This document shows positions 34,923 to 44,402 of a stretch of DNA of 64,000 bases, in pieces. The first letter of the stretch is position 1, and the number at the start of each line of letters is the position of its first letter. The position numbers were made by a program, and so were the translations under genes. The DNA is from Aquamicrobium sp. LC103 (GTDB lineage: Bacteria > Pseudomonadota > Alphaproteobacteria > Rhizobiales > Rhizobiaceae): assembly GCF_001014615.2 (NCBI RefSeq), contig NZ_LBCQ02000016.1:1-64000 (forward strand), in the 5' to 3' direction. Below the pieces are notes generated by a model, which saw only the letters and a program-made list of their open reading frames with translations, searched no databases and was not told the origin of the DNA.

Positions 34923-35812
34923 GCGTCCCGATCGTCAGCACGCTTGCCGAGCTGCGGGCCACGGTAGCGGCATGGCGAAGCCGGGGGCTTCGCATCGCGG
35001 TGGTGCCGACGATGGGTGCTCTGCACGAAGGGCATCTGAGTCTGGTTCGCGCCGCGCTCGCCGAGTGCGACCGGGTCGTCGTGACCTTGTTCGTCAATCC
35101 GAAACAGTTCAACAGCGCTGCCGATCTGGCCGCCTATCCGCGCACCGAGCGGGAGGATGCCGCCAAGCTCGCGCCGCTCGGCGCCCACATGCTCTACGTC
35201 CCCGGCGTGGACGAGATCTATCCCGAAGGTTTCGCTACGACAATATCGGTGAGCGGTGTCAGCGAAGGCCTGTGCGGCGCGCACCGTCCCGGCCATTTCG
35301 ACGGTGTCGCGACGGTCGTGGCGAAGCTGTTTCTGCAGACCGGCGCCGATCTCGCCTTTTTCGGAGAGAAGGATTTCCAGCAGCTTCACGTGGTGCGAAG
35401 GCTCGTCCGCGATCTCGACATACCGATCGGCATCGTCGCCTGCCCGACGGTGCGCGAAAACGACGGCCTGGCAATGTCGTCTCGCAATGTCCGGCTCCTT
35501 GCCGTCGAGCGCCGCGCCGCGCCGCGATTGGCCGGGATCCTGTTCGAGACCGCGGAGCAGCTTTCGAAGGGCGCGCCTGTCGGGACCGCGCTCGCGCAGG
35601 CCGAAAGCGCCATCGTCGCGGCCGGATTCGAAGAAGTCGAGTATCTTGATCTGCGCGGCGAGGACGATCTTGCTCCGTTGACGACGGTCGATCGCCCGGC
35701 TCGCCTGCTGGTCGCGGCGATGCTGGGGGGAACGCGCCTCATCGACAATGTCAAGGTCTCGCCCTCGCAGGCCGCCATGAGTGACCCGACGAAGTTCAAA
35801 AAGGTGGCCTAG
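34919..35812 (+). CDS. panC: pantoate--beta-alanine ligase
   Basis: The protein is 297 residues. The HIGH-like motif is '[12 protein letters not shown]' near residue 35, then '[10 protein letters not shown]'-type '[11 protein letters not shown]', '[12 protein letters not shown]' and the KMSKS-equivalent '[10 protein letters not shown]'. It ligates pantoate and beta-alanine with ATP. It is translationally coupled to panB; panD is not in the window. Confidence 0.95.
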   Translation: MSVPIVSTLAELRATVAAWRSRGLRIAVVPTMGALHEGHLSLVRAALAECDRVVVTLFVNPKQFNSAADLAAYPRTEREDAAKLAPLGAHMLYVPGVDEIYPEGFATTISVSGVSEGLCGAHRPGHFDGVATVVAKLFLQTGADLAFFGEKDFQQLHVVRRLVRDLDIPIGIVACPTVRENDGLAMSSRNVRLLAVERRAAPRLAGILFETAEQLSKGAPVGTALAQAESAIVAAGFEEVEYLDLRGEDDLAPLTTVDRPARLLVAAMLGGTRLIDNVKVSPSQAAMSDPTKFKKVA

Positions 35813-35838
35813 GAATCGGCGGTCGTCGGGGAATGGAG

Positions 35839-35866
35839 CGACTGCCCTGAGTTTTTCAGGCGGTCG
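35839..35866. terminator. hairpin between convergent panC and IclR genes
   Basis: CGAC..CCTGA pairs with TCAGG..GTCG (35839-35866) with one bulge and a T-rich loop (GTTTT). It can terminate panBC rightward and the IclR gene leftward. Confidence 0.45.
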
Positions 35867-35945
35867 AAACGCGGATATTTCGGCCGGTTGATTTTCGACC
35901 TTGGGTTGTGGGCGCGCCGTGGAACACGCTCGGCGCGGCCGCCGG

Positions 35946-36683
35946 CTAGCTCGAATGGCGCATCAGGTCCTTCTTCATCTCGTCGAGGAGTCCGCCGATT
36001 TTTTCCTTCAACTCCGGCGTTCCCAGGCTCGTCGGATAGGAGATCGCGACACCGATCACCTCGAGGCTGTCAGGGTCGCGGAATGCGATGCCTTGCGAGG
36101 ACACGCCCTCATAGGCTTCGTCCGATGAGGAGGACCGGCCGGTTTCCCGGACGCGCGCGATTCGTTCGATCAGCTCGTCGACGGTCCGGGGCGCATTCCG
36201 GGATATGAACGGCAGTTCGTCCGGCACACGCTGGCGCCATTCATCTTCATTGAGCAGTGCCAGCATTGCGCGGCCGTTCGAGGTCGCATGCGGCCAAGCG
36301 CGGTAGCCCGGTGCCGTGGCGATGGCGATCGGACTCGATCCTCGCAACATGCGCAGCACCGCCATTTGCGGCCCGTCGAAGACGGTGATGTAGCCGGTAT
36401 GTCCGCCGACGGTGCAGACATGCTGCAAATGCTCCTGCACCCGGTCGAGAAAGCTCTGTTGGGAGTGGCAGATCTGCCCCAGCTCGAAAAGACGGATGCC
36501 CGGCGTGTACAGCCTGCTCGCGGGATCGAACTGAAGGAGGCCGCTCTCGCGGAGCGTCTTCATCACGCGCGACATGGTGGCCTTTGGACGACCGACGCGC
36601 CGTGTCAGCTCGGCCTGGGTGAGCGACGGTTCCTCGAGCGAGAAACAACCCAAGATGGCGACGGCATCCTCAAGCGAGCTCAT
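35946..36683 (-). CDS. IclR-family transcriptional regulator
   Basis: The product is 245 residues. The winged helix domain is in residues 1-65 ('LTQAELTRRVGRPKATMSRVMKTL' in parts), followed by the IclR effector domain with 'GHTGYITVFDGPQM' and a C-terminal 'VIGVAISYP'. It is divergent from the HyuAB hydantoinase operon across 287 bp that hold a classic IclR-type palindrome, so it probably controls that operon and itself. Confidence 0.92.
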   Translation of the reverse strand: MSSLEDAVAILGCFSLEEPSLTQAELTRRVGRPKATMSRVMKTLRESGLLQFDPASRLYTPGIRLFELGQICHSQQSFLDRVQEHLQHVCTVGGHTGYITVFDGPQMAVLRMLRGSSPIAIATAPGYRAWPHATSNGRAMLALLNEDEWRQRVPDELPFISRNAPRTVDELIERIARVRETGRSSSSDEAYEGVSSQGIAFRDPDSLEVIGVAISYPTSLGTPELKEKIGGLLDEMKKDLMRHSS

Positions 36684-36696
36684 TGATCAACCTCTG

Positions 36697-36713
36697 CTGG
36701 TAATTTGCACCAG
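36697..36713. promoter_or_regulatory. inverted repeat near IclR start
   Basis: CTGGT (36697-36701) and ACCAG (36709-36713) are separated by 7 bases, 13 bp upstream of the IclR start. It could be a second, weaker regulator site next to the GTTCCA palindrome. Confidence 0.3.
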
Positions 36714-36717
36714 TATT

Positions 36718-36733
36718 GTTCCATTATTGGAAC
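36718..36733. promoter_or_regulatory. candidate IclR-family operator
   Basis: GTTCCA-TTAT-TGGAAC is a perfect 6-bp inverted repeat with a 4-base spacer. IclR-family regulators commonly bind GTTCC/GGAAC palindromes of this size. It lies 34 bp upstream of the IclR start in the divergent gap to the hydantoinase gene. Confidence 0.6.
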
Positions 36734-36970
36734 CTAATGTCAAATATGAAACTTATGCTGGACTCGCCCATTCGTGCCGCCTATAAGTGGGGCAACATTC
36801 TTCATGCTTAAAAAACAGGCGGACGGGCCTGCCCCGGTCGATTTCTCGACGTGGCGGAAGAGGTCTCCCCGCCGACCCGGGACGGCAGAATCCACGTGAA
36901 GAAGACAGGCTTCCGCCGGCGATGGCGGCATCCGTCGGGGCCAGGTCGGCCCCGCCTAATGGGGATATGA
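36734..36970. other. leader region of the hydantoinase operon
   Basis: This stretch holds the untranslated leader of the HyuAB gene. A small GC hairpin (CGGGGCC 36936-36942 with GGCCCCG 36948-36954) ends 16 bp before the start at 36971, and only a weak GGGG precedes the ATG. I see no small gene. A precise promoter could not be chosen. Confidence 0.4.
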
Positions 36971-39900
36971 ATGCAATCGAATTCCAAGAATTTCCGGGCC
37001 GGCATCGATATTGGCGGTACATTCACCGATTTCATCCTGTTCGACGAGGCTGCGGCCTCCATTCGCCTGCACAAATGCCTGACCACGCCGAGCGATCCGT
37101 CCAAGGGCGCGCTCGGCGGTCTTGCCGACCTGGTTTCCGCTGCCGGCATCGCGGTTTCGGAGCTTGGCGAGATCGTGCATGGGACGACGCTGGTGACCAA
37201 CGCGGTCATCGAGCGCAAGGGAGCGCCGGTCGGCCTCATCACGACGGAAGGCTTTCGTGACGTGCTCGAGATCGGCTCGGAGCAGCGTTACGACATCTAC
37301 GACCTCTTCCTGACTTTCCCCGATCCGCTGGTCAACCGCTCGCGGCGGCTCGAGATTTCCGAGCGCGTTGGCGCGGACGGCGGCGTCATCCGGCCACTGG
37401 ACGAGGTTTCCGTCCTGCGCGCGGTGAGGAAGCTCGCTGCGGACAAGGTCGAGGCGATCGCTGTCTGCCTCATGCATTCCTACCGCAATCCCGCTCACGA
37501 GCGACGGGTGCGGGAAATCATCAAACAGCATTATCCGGACATCTCCGTCTCGATCTCGTCGGAAGTCGTGGCGGAAATCTCCGAATATCAGCGTTTCGTG
37601 ACGACTTGCGCCAATGCTTACGTTCAGCCGTTGATGGATCGCTATCTGCGCCGGTTGGAGCACGAGCTCAGGGCGCGGGGCTTCACGGGCGCTCTGCGCT
37701 TGATGCATTCGGCGGGCGGCCTGGTCTCGTTGGAGGAGGCGCGCGAATTCCCGATCCGGCTCCTGGAGTCGGGGCCCGCGGGCGGCGCGCTCGCCACCGC
37801 ATGGTTCGGCAAGGCCGCCGGCAAGGAAAACGTCATTGCCTTCGACATGGGCGGCACCACCGCCAAGGCCTGCATGATCGAGAACGGCATGGCGCACATC
37901 GCCTCCTATCTCGAAGCAGGCCGTGTACGCCGCTTCAAGAACGGCTCGGGCCTGCCGATCAAGTCGCCTGTGGTCGACATGATCGAGATCGGCGCGGGCG
38001 GCGGCTCCATCGCCTCGATCGACGAGGTCGGCTTGCTGCAGGTGGGACCGCATTCGGCCGGCGCTTCGCCGGGGCCGGCTTGCTACGGAGCTGGCGGCGA
38101 CAAGCCGACCGTGACGGATGCGAGCGTCGCGCTCGGCTATTACGACCCGTCCTTTTTCCTCGGCGGCCGCATGACGCTCGATCTCGACGCCGCCGAAAAG
38201 GCGCTTAAGACGATCGCCGAGCCGCTCAAGGTTTCGACCGTTGAAGCCGCCTGGGGCATTCACCAGGTGGTCGGCGAGAACATGGCGAGCGCCGCGCGCA
38301 TTCATCTCGTCGAGAAGGGCAAGGACCCGCGCGGCTATTCGATGATCGGCTTCGGCGGGGCTGGTCCCGCCTTCGCTGCGCGGGTGGCGCGCATCCTCGG
38401 TGTTTCCGAAATCATCATTCCGCAGGCAAGCGGCGCGGCATCCGCCTTCGGCTTCCTCACGGCGCCGCTCTCCTTCGATCTCGTGCGCTCGCAACCGGTC
38501 GAGCTTTCGCCCGAGCTCGATGCCGCGGCGCTCAATGCCGTCTATGGAGAACTGGCCGAGGAGGGCAAAGCCAAACTCGTTGCCGCGGGCACCGATCCCG
38601 GGGATGTCGTGCTCGAACGCACGGCCGATATGCGGCTCGTCGGCCAGCTTCATGAAATCAACGTGCCGATTCCGGCCGGCGAACTGAATGCGGAAGCCTA
38701 CGGGGTGATCCGCAAAGCCTTCGAGGACGTTTATTCCGCGCGCTACACCCGCGTGCCTGCGGAAGCGGAACTGGAAATCCTGACTTTCCGCATCAGGGCG
38801 AGCGGTGCGACGCCGCAGCTCTCCATCAGGCAGGCGGACATGCCGCAGGGCGGAGAAGGTGCTCTCAAGGGCCACCGCAGGGCTTATTTCGGCGAGGGTT
38901 TCGTCGATGCCGCCATCTACGACCGCTACAAGCTGACGCCTGGCATGACGGTCGAGGGACCGGCAATCGTCGAGGAGCGCGAATCCACCACGGTGGTTCC
39001 GCCCGGTGACGTGCTGACCGTCGACGCCGCCGGCAATCTGCGCATCGCCATCGCGGTTGCGAGCAAGGGCATGGACGTGGTGACGCCGGAGATGAGCAAG
39101 TCCCAGGCGATCGAGAAGATCGAGTCCGATCCGATATCGCTCGAGATCATGTGGAGCCGCCTGGTCACCGTCTCGGAAGAGATGTGGCACACGGTCTGCC
39201 GTACCGCCTATTCGCTGATCATCTCGGAATCGCAGGATTTCGGCTGCTCGATCCTCGACGCGACCGGGGAGACGCTCGCGCATTCGAGCCGCGTGATGCC
39301 GGTCTTCAATCTCACCTTGCCGATGGTGGTCAAGGCGGCGCTTGCCCGCTATCCGGTCGAGACGCTGGAGCCGGGCGACGTGCTCGTCTGCAACGATCCG
39401 TGGCTCTGCGCCGGGCATCTCTTCGACATCGCCGTGATCACGCCGGTGTTCAACGGCGGCAAGGTCGTGGCCGTCATGGGCACGGTCGGCCATGTCGGCG
39501 ACATCGGCGGCACGCGCAACGGCATGAAGGCGACCGAAGTCTACGAGGAAGGCCTGCAGATTCCGCCGATGAAGCTGGTCAAGGCCGGCGCGGAGAACGA
39601 GGATCTCTTCCGTCTGATGGCCGAGAACATCCGTGATTCCCAGCAGGTCCTGGGCGATGTCCGCTCGCTGATCGCGGCCAACGAGACGGGCGCTCGTCGC
39701 CTTTCCTCCTTCATGGAAGAGTACGGTCTTTCCGATCTGCAGGCTCTCGCCGAGGTGGTGCAGTCACGTTCTGAAAAGGCGATGCGCGAGGCGATCCGCG
39801 CGCTGCCGGACGGCGTCTACGCTTCCGAGATCACCTACAATCCGCTCGGCACGCCGATGAGCGTGCCCGTCAAGATCACCATCAGCGACGACGAGATCGA

Positions 39901-40798
39901 GCTCGACTTCGAAGGCGCCCCGCCGGAAGTCCCCCTCGGCGGCATCAACTGCACGCTGAGCTACACGACGGCGCATTCGACCTACCCGTTGAAATGCATG
40001 CTGACGCCGAACGTGCGGGGCAATGCCGGTTGCTATCGCCCCTTCACCGTCAAGGCTCCGAAAGGGTCGGTCCTCAACTGCAACAAGCCGGCGCCGGTCA
40101 GTCTGCGCACCCGCACCGGCTGGTACACGTCCCCGAACATCTTTCGCGCCATCGCCGGCGCCGCGCCCGACAAGGTGGTTGCCCACACCGGCCTGCCGAG
40201 CCTGATGACGGTCTACGGCAAAACGCCGGAAGGCAAGGTCTTCTACGACCATCTGCTGTCCGGCGGCGGCCAGGGCGGCAGCGCGGCAAAGGACGGCAAG
40301 TCCTCCGTGCTGTGGCCGACATCGGCTGCGACATCGTCGATCGAGCTTCTGGAAAGCCGGTCGCCGGTGGTCGTGCTCGAAAAGGGCTTCGTGAAGGATT
40401 CCGGCGGCGCGGGCGAATATCGCGGCGGCCTCGGCGCGCGTATCCGGCTTGCCAAGCGCCACGATGACGGCCTGCCGCTCACCGTGTTCGTGTCACCGGA
40501 AGGCGTGAACGCGCCGATCGCGGGCTTGTTCGGCGGTGGTACCGGCCTGCTTGCGCACGGCCATGTGCTCGACGGCGAGGATAAGGTCGTCGAGGACGTG
40601 GGCAGCGGCGGCCTCGTCGTCGTCGACCGCGCCGACCGCGTGGTGGAACTGCAGCTCGGCGGCGGCGCCGGCTACGGAGATCCGCTCAAGCGGTCCGTCG
40701 AGCGCGTCGAGGAGGATGTGCGCGAGGACTATGTCAGCGCGGAAACGGCAGAGAGCGTCTACCGCCTTGCCGCCCGCAAGAAGGAACTCGCGGCCTGA
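36971..40798 (+). CDS. fused hydantoinase/oxoprolinase (HyuA-HyuB single chain)
   Basis: The protein is 1275 residues, the size of eukaryote-type 5-oxoprolinase. The HyuA half (about 1-695) opens with the ATP-binding 'GIDIGGTFTDFILFDE' and has 'HGTTLVTNAVIERKG' and 'AFDMGGTTAKACMI'. The HyuB half begins near residue 718 ('DPISLEIMWSRLV') and has 'DFGCSILDATGETLAHS', 'NDPWLCAGHLFDIAVI' and 'GHVGDIGGT'. In many bacteria the halves are separate genes. Relatives open hydantoins, 5-oxoproline or related lactams with ATP. The neighbouring peptide-type transporter and M20 amidohydrolase suggest the substrate is an imported cyclic amide or acyl amino acid. Confidence 0.9.
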   Translation: MQSNSKNFRAGIDIGGTFTDFILFDEAAASIRLHKCLTTPSDPSKGALGGLADLVSAAGIAVSELGEIVHGTTLVTNAVIERKGAPVGLITTEGFRDVLEIGSEQRYDIYDLFLTFPDPLVNRSRRLEISERVGADGGVIRPLDEVSVLRAVRKLAADKVEAIAVCLMHSYRNPAHERRVREIIKQHYPDISVSISSEVVAEISEYQRFVTTCANAYVQPLMDRYLRRLEHELRARGFTGALRLMHSAGGLVSLEEAREFPIRLLESGPAGGALATAWFGKAAGKENVIAFDMGGTTAKACMIENGMAHIASYLEAGRVRRFKNGSGLPIKSPVVDMIEIGAGGGSIASIDEVGLLQVGPHSAGASPGPACYGAGGDKPTVTDASVALGYYDPSFFLGGRMTLDLDAAEKALKTIAEPLKVSTVEAAWGIHQVVGENMASAARIHLVEKGKDPRGYSMIGFGGAGPAFAARVARILGVSEIIIPQASGAASAFGFLTAPLSFDLVRSQPVELSPELDAAALNAVYGELAEEGKAKLVAAGTDPGDVVLERTADMRLVGQLHEINVPIPAGELNAEAYGVIRKAFEDVYSARYTRVPAEAELEILTFRIRASGATPQLSIRQADMPQGGEGALKGHRRAYFGEGFVDAAIYDRYKLTPGMTVEGPAIVEERESTTVVPPGDVLTVDAAGNLRIAIAVASKGMDVVTPEMSKSQAIEKIESDPISLEIMWSRLVTVSEEMWHTVCRTAYSLIISESQDFGCSILDATGETLAHSSRVMPVFNLTLPMVVKAALARYPVETLEPGDVLVCNDPWLCAGHLFDIAVITPVFNGGKVVAVMGTVGHVGDIGGTRNGMKATEVYEEGLQIPPMKLVKAGAENEDLFRLMAENIRDSQQVLGDVRSLIAANETGARRLSSFMEEYGLSDLQALAEVVQSRSEKAMREAIRALPDGVYASEITYNPLGTPMSVPVKITISDDEIELDFEGAPPEVPLGGINCTLSYTTAHSTYPLKCMLTPNVRGNAGCYRPFTVKAPKGSVLNCNKPAPVSLRTRTGWYTSPNIFRAIAGAAPDKVVAHTGLPSLMTVYGKTPEGKVFYDHLLSGGGQGGSAAKDGKSSVLWPTSAATSSIELLESRSPVVVLEKGFVKDSGGAGEYRGGLGARIRLAKRHDDGLPLTVFVSPEGVNAPIAGLFGGGTGLLAHGHVLDGEDKVVEDVGSGGLVVVDRADRVVELQLGGGAGYGDPLKRSVERVEEDVREDYVSAETAESVYRLAARKKELAA

Positions 40799-40874
40799 AG
40801 CCTTGAACTATCGCGGGCCGGTTACGAAGCCGGCCTGCCCGTCAAGAACCGGCGGTGCCGGCAACAAAAGGGGA

Positions 40875-42437
40875 ATGGATATGCTGAAACTCAACAAGCG
40901 ACAGTTTCTGATCGGAGCCGCCGGCCTGACCGCGGCGGCGGCCATGCCGTGGTCCGCCGGTGCGGCGGGAAGAAAGATCATGGTGTTCGCGAGCACCGTC
41001 GACATCCCGAATTTCGATCCGCATGTGGCTACGGGCTACGCGCCGCAATGGCTGTTCCGCAACACCTACGATGCGCTGGTGCGTGTCGTCGGCAACCCGC
41101 CCGAACCGGCGCCGGGCCTCGCCAAGAGCTGGTCGCACTCAGAGGACGGCCTCACCTATACGTTCGAGCTCGACGAAAACGCGAAGTTCCACGACGGCTC
41201 GCCGGTCACCGCGAAGGACGTCGAATACTCCTTCGCACGGCTCCTGCGCCTGCAAAAGGGACCGGCATGGATGGTCGAGGGCATTCTCGACGAAACCAGC
41301 GTGAAGGCGAGCGGTGAAATGACCGTCACCATGTCGCTGAAGAAGCCGTTTGCGCCGCTCCTTTCCGTGCTGCCCTGGATGTTCGTGGTCAACTCCACCC
41401 TGGTCGAGGAGAATCTCGGCAGCGACGATGGCCAGGGCTGGCTGCTCGCCAACGTCGCGGGCTCCGGCGCTTTCAAAATGGGTCGCGCCAGGCCCGGCGA
41501 TCTCTATCAGCTGGTCCGCGTGGAGGACGACTGGCACAAGGGCGGCAACATCGAGGGCGCGATCTGGAAGATCGTCCGCGAGGCGGCGACCACCCGCATG
41601 ATGCTCCAGCGCGGCGAGGTGCATTTCGCGCTCGACCTGTTCGCCGAGGACATGGACGCCATCAAGGACATTCCCGGCGTGGCGCGGATCATGGAGCCGG
41701 ACTATCGCAGCTTCTCCATCAAGATGAACACGGCCAAGGGACCGCTGGCCGACAAGAACCTGCGCAAGGCGATATCCTACGCCTACAACTACCAGTCCAT
41801 GCTCGACGCGGCCGGTCCGGCCGAGCTGATGAGCGGCCCGCTGCCGACGGGCATGTTCGGCCACGATCCCGATCTCGCGATCTACCGGCAGGACATGGCG
41901 AAGGCCAAGGAGTATCTGGCGCAGTCGGAGCACAAGGACGGGGGCTTCACGCTCACCATGATGCATGCCGCGGGATACGAGAACCAGCGGCGCTGGTGCA
42001 TGATCATGCTGGAATCTCTCAAGGCCCTGAACATCGGCCTCGACATCCGCCCCATGGTCTGGCCGGACATCGTGGCCATGGCGAGATCGCCGGAAACGAT
42101 GACCGACCTCTATTCGATCTTCCAGTCGGCCAATTACGCGGATCCGGACAACACCGCCTTCGCCGGCTACCATTCGTCGCGCAACGGCCAGTGGCAGAAC
42201 CCGGTCTACAGCAATCCCGAGGTCGACAAGCTGATCGAGGACGCCCGCGCGGAGGGCGACCCCGCCAAGCGCGCCACCCTCTACAGGAAGTTCCAGGAAG
42301 TCGTCATCGACGACGCGCCGGACATTTTCGGCGTGCTGGAGCTGCGCAAGTTCGCCATGCGCGACAACGTGCAGGACTACGCCTTCTGCCCGGTGGCGGC
42401 GAACACGATGGAGGTCTGGCCGCTCTCGCTCGCCTGA
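40875..42437 (+). CDS. ABC transporter substrate-binding protein, family 5 (Dpp/Opp-like)
   Basis: The product is 520 residues from ATG 40875; ATG 40881 has the better spacing to AAAAGGGG and is equally possible. The signal has 'NKRQFLIGAAGLTAAAAM', a Tat-like KR pair. The mature part follows the SBP_bac_5 pattern: 'PEPAPGLAKSWSHSEDGLTYTFEL' in parts, 'FHDGSPVTAKDVEYSF' and 'PLADKNLRKAISYAYNY'. It binds a peptide, opine or similar small amide in the periplasm and feeds the two permeases that follow. Confidence 0.92.
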   Translation: MDMLKLNKRQFLIGAAGLTAAAAMPWSAGAAGRKIMVFASTVDIPNFDPHVATGYAPQWLFRNTYDALVRVVGNPPEPAPGLAKSWSHSEDGLTYTFELDENAKFHDGSPVTAKDVEYSFARLLRLQKGPAWMVEGILDETSVKASGEMTVTMSLKKPFAPLLSVLPWMFVVNSTLVEENLGSDDGQGWLLANVAGSGAFKMGRARPGDLYQLVRVEDDWHKGGNIEGAIWKIVREAATTRMMLQRGEVHFALDLFAEDMDAIKDIPGVARIMEPDYRSFSIKMNTAKGPLADKNLRKAISYAYNYQSMLDAAGPAELMSGPLPTGMFGHDPDLAIYRQDMAKAKEYLAQSEHKDGGFTLTMMHAAGYENQRRWCMIMLESLKALNIGLDIRPMVWPDIVAMARSPETMTDLYSIFQSANYADPDNTAFAGYHSSRNGQWQNPVYSNPEVDKLIEDARAEGDPAKRATLYRKFQEVVIDDAPDIFGVLELRKFAMRDNVQDYAFCPVAANTMEVWPLSLA

Positions 42438-42490
42438 TGTCCTGTCGCGGGCGTGCTCGCCGCGCGCCCGCGGACAAGCTGGAGCCTGGA

Positions 42491-43498
42491 ATGCTGTTGT
42501 TCGTATTGCGCCGGTTGGTGCTCGTCGTGCCGATCCTGATCGGCCTCACCTTGTTGCTTTTCGTCGTCGCGCGCCTGCTGCCCGGCGACCCCGTCGGCCT
42601 TGCCGCCGGTCCGAATGCCACGCCTGAGCTGATCGCCTCGCTCCGGCAGGAATTCGGCCTCGACCAGCCGTTGCCCATCCAATACTGGACCTATCTCACA
42701 GGCCTGGTCACCGGCGACTGGGGTATGTCCGTCTTCACCCGTCGCCCGGTCTTCGAGGACGTGCTGACCTATCTGCCCGCGACGCTGGAGCTGGTCTTCG
42801 CCGCGCTCATCATCGCGGTCGTCGTCGGCATCCCGCTCGGCCTGCTCACCGCCGTCTACCGCAACGGCGTTCTCGATTACGCGACCCGCACGCTGGCGCT
42901 CGGCGGCATCGCCATGCCGCGCTTCTTCCTCGGCCTGCTCCTGCAGCTCGCTTTCGCCGCCTGGCTCGACATTCTGCCGCTTTCCGGCCGTTACCCGTTG
43001 ATCGAGATTCCGCCCGAGACGGTGACCGGATTCTACACGGTCGACGCCCTGATCGCGGGCGACTGGTACGCCCTGCGGATCGCGCTGGCGCATCTGGCGC
43101 TGCCAGCGATCGCCATGGCGCTGTCTCCGCTCGCCACCATCATGCGCATGATGCGCGCCTCCACGATCGAGGTCCTGCAGCAGGATTATGTGATGACCGA
43201 ACGCGCGCTCGGCCTGTCGAACCGGCTGATCCTCTTCAAATACGTCCTGAAGAACGCCATGACCTCGACGCTGACGGTGATCGGCCTCTACGTCTCCTGG
43301 ATGCTCGGCGGCACGGTGCTGGTCGAAACGGTGTTCGACTGGCCGGGTCTCGGCCTCTATGCGACGCAGGCGATCCTCACCCAGGATTTCATGCCCGTCA
43401 TCGGCGTCACGCTGGTCATCGCCATCATCTATCTCTTCACCATGCTCGTCGTGGACGTGCTTTACGGCGTCTTCAATCCGAAGGTGCGATACGCATGA
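42491..43498 (+). CDS. ABC transporter permease, DppB-like
   Basis: The protein is 335 residues from ATG 42491 (GGAGCCTGGA upstream). Landmarks are 'RLLPGDPVGLAAG', 'FGLDQPLPIQYWTYL', 'GDWGMSVFTRRPV' and the EAA loop 'VMTERALGLSNRLILFKYVLKNA' in parts. About six membrane segments. Overlaps the next permease by ATGA. Confidence 0.93.
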   Translation: MLLFVLRRLVLVVPILIGLTLLLFVVARLLPGDPVGLAAGPNATPELIASLRQEFGLDQPLPIQYWTYLTGLVTGDWGMSVFTRRPVFEDVLTYLPATLELVFAALIIAVVVGIPLGLLTAVYRNGVLDYATRTLALGGIAMPRFFLGLLLQLAFAAWLDILPLSGRYPLIEIPPETVTGFYTVDALIAGDWYALRIALAHLALPAIAMALSPLATIMRMMRASTIEVLQQDYVMTERALGLSNRLILFKYVLKNAMTSTLTVIGLYVSWMLGGTVLVETVFDWPGLGLYATQAILTQDFMPVIGVTLVIAIIYLFTMLVVDVLYGVFNPKVRYA

Positions 43499-44394
43499 CA
43501 ACACCTGAGCCGCTCGCCATTCCTCGGCGCAACCAGTCCGCGAGGCTGGAGAACTGGAGCCGGGCCTTCTATCGCTTCCGCCAGAGCTGGCTGTCGATGG
43601 TCGGATTGGCAATCGTCGTCGCCCTCATCGTGCTGGCGCTGCTTGCTCCCTTCATCGTTCCGTATCCGGAGCATGTCGAGGGCGTGACGAACACGGCCGC
43701 CCGCTTCCAGCCGCCCTCGGCGAGCGCCTGGTTCGGCACCAACGCGCTCGGGCAGGACATGTTTTCCCTCGTGCTCGTCGGTTCGCAGGTCTCGCTCTTC
43801 TCGGGCCTCGCGGTCGTCTTCATCGCCGTCGTCGTCGGCACGGCGGTCGGCGCCATCGCCGGCTATTTCGGCGGCTGGATCGACGAGATCCTGATGCGCG
43901 TCACCGATCTCCTGCTCACCATTCCAAGCCTCATCCTGGCAATGGCGGTGGCCGCGGCCCTGGGCACCGGCGTGTTCAACATGATCATCGCCATCTCGCT
44001 GACCTGGTGGCCGGCCTATGCCCGCCTGGTGCGCGGCGAGGTGATCGGCAAGAAGGAGGAGCAGTTCATCGCCGCCGCCCACGCGCTCGGCGCCGGCTGG
44101 CCGCGAATCCTGTGCCGCCACATCCTGCCCAACATCGTCTCGCCGATCATCGTCAAGGCCTCGCTCGACATGGGCTTCGCCATCCTCACCGTCGCCTCGC
44201 TGGGCTTCGTCGGCATCGGCGTGAAGCCGCCGACGCCGGAATGGGGCACGCTGCTCTCCGGCGCCCGCAGCTACATGCCGGACTATTGGTGGACGGCGGT
44301 GGCGCCGGGAATGGCGATCTTCCTGGCCGTGCTCGCCTTCAACCTCCTCGGCGACGGGCTGCGCGACGTGCTCGACCCAAAAGCGCGGCGATAG
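43495..44394 (+). CDS. ABC transporter permease, DppC-like
   Basis: The product is 299 residues with an N-terminal cytoplasmic tail and six hydrophobic segments. 'FGTNALGQDMFSLVLVGSQVSL' in parts and the EAA loop 'QFIAAAHALGAGWPRILCRHILPN' mark it as DppC/OppC. It is coupled to DppB by overlap and is followed by the two ATPases. Confidence 0.93.
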   Translation: MTTPEPLAIPRRNQSARLENWSRAFYRFRQSWLSMVGLAIVVALIVLALLAPFIVPYPEHVEGVTNTAARFQPPSASAWFGTNALGQDMFSLVLVGSQVSLFSGLAVVFIAVVVGTAVGAIAGYFGGWIDEILMRVTDLLLTIPSLILAMAVAAALGTGVFNMIIAISLTWWPAYARLVRGEVIGKKEEQFIAAAHALGAGWPRILCRHILPNIVSPIIVKASLDMGFAILTVASLGFVGIGVKPPTPEWGTLLSGARSYMPDYWWTAVAPGMAIFLAVLAFNLLGDGLRDVLDPKARR

Positions 44395-44402
44395 GGGGAG
44401 AG

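Noticed and set aside
34080-35812. panBC as part of the catabolic modules
   Set aside because: Both are canonical pantothenate genes with their own leader and terminator. Nothing links them to the flanking degradation genes.
36956-39493. An 845-codon open frame on the minus strand opposite the hydantoinase gene
   Set aside because: It is the antisense shadow of the HyuAB gene, a common effect of high-GC codon use. Its product has no domain pattern and is unusually rich in Arg, His and Asp.
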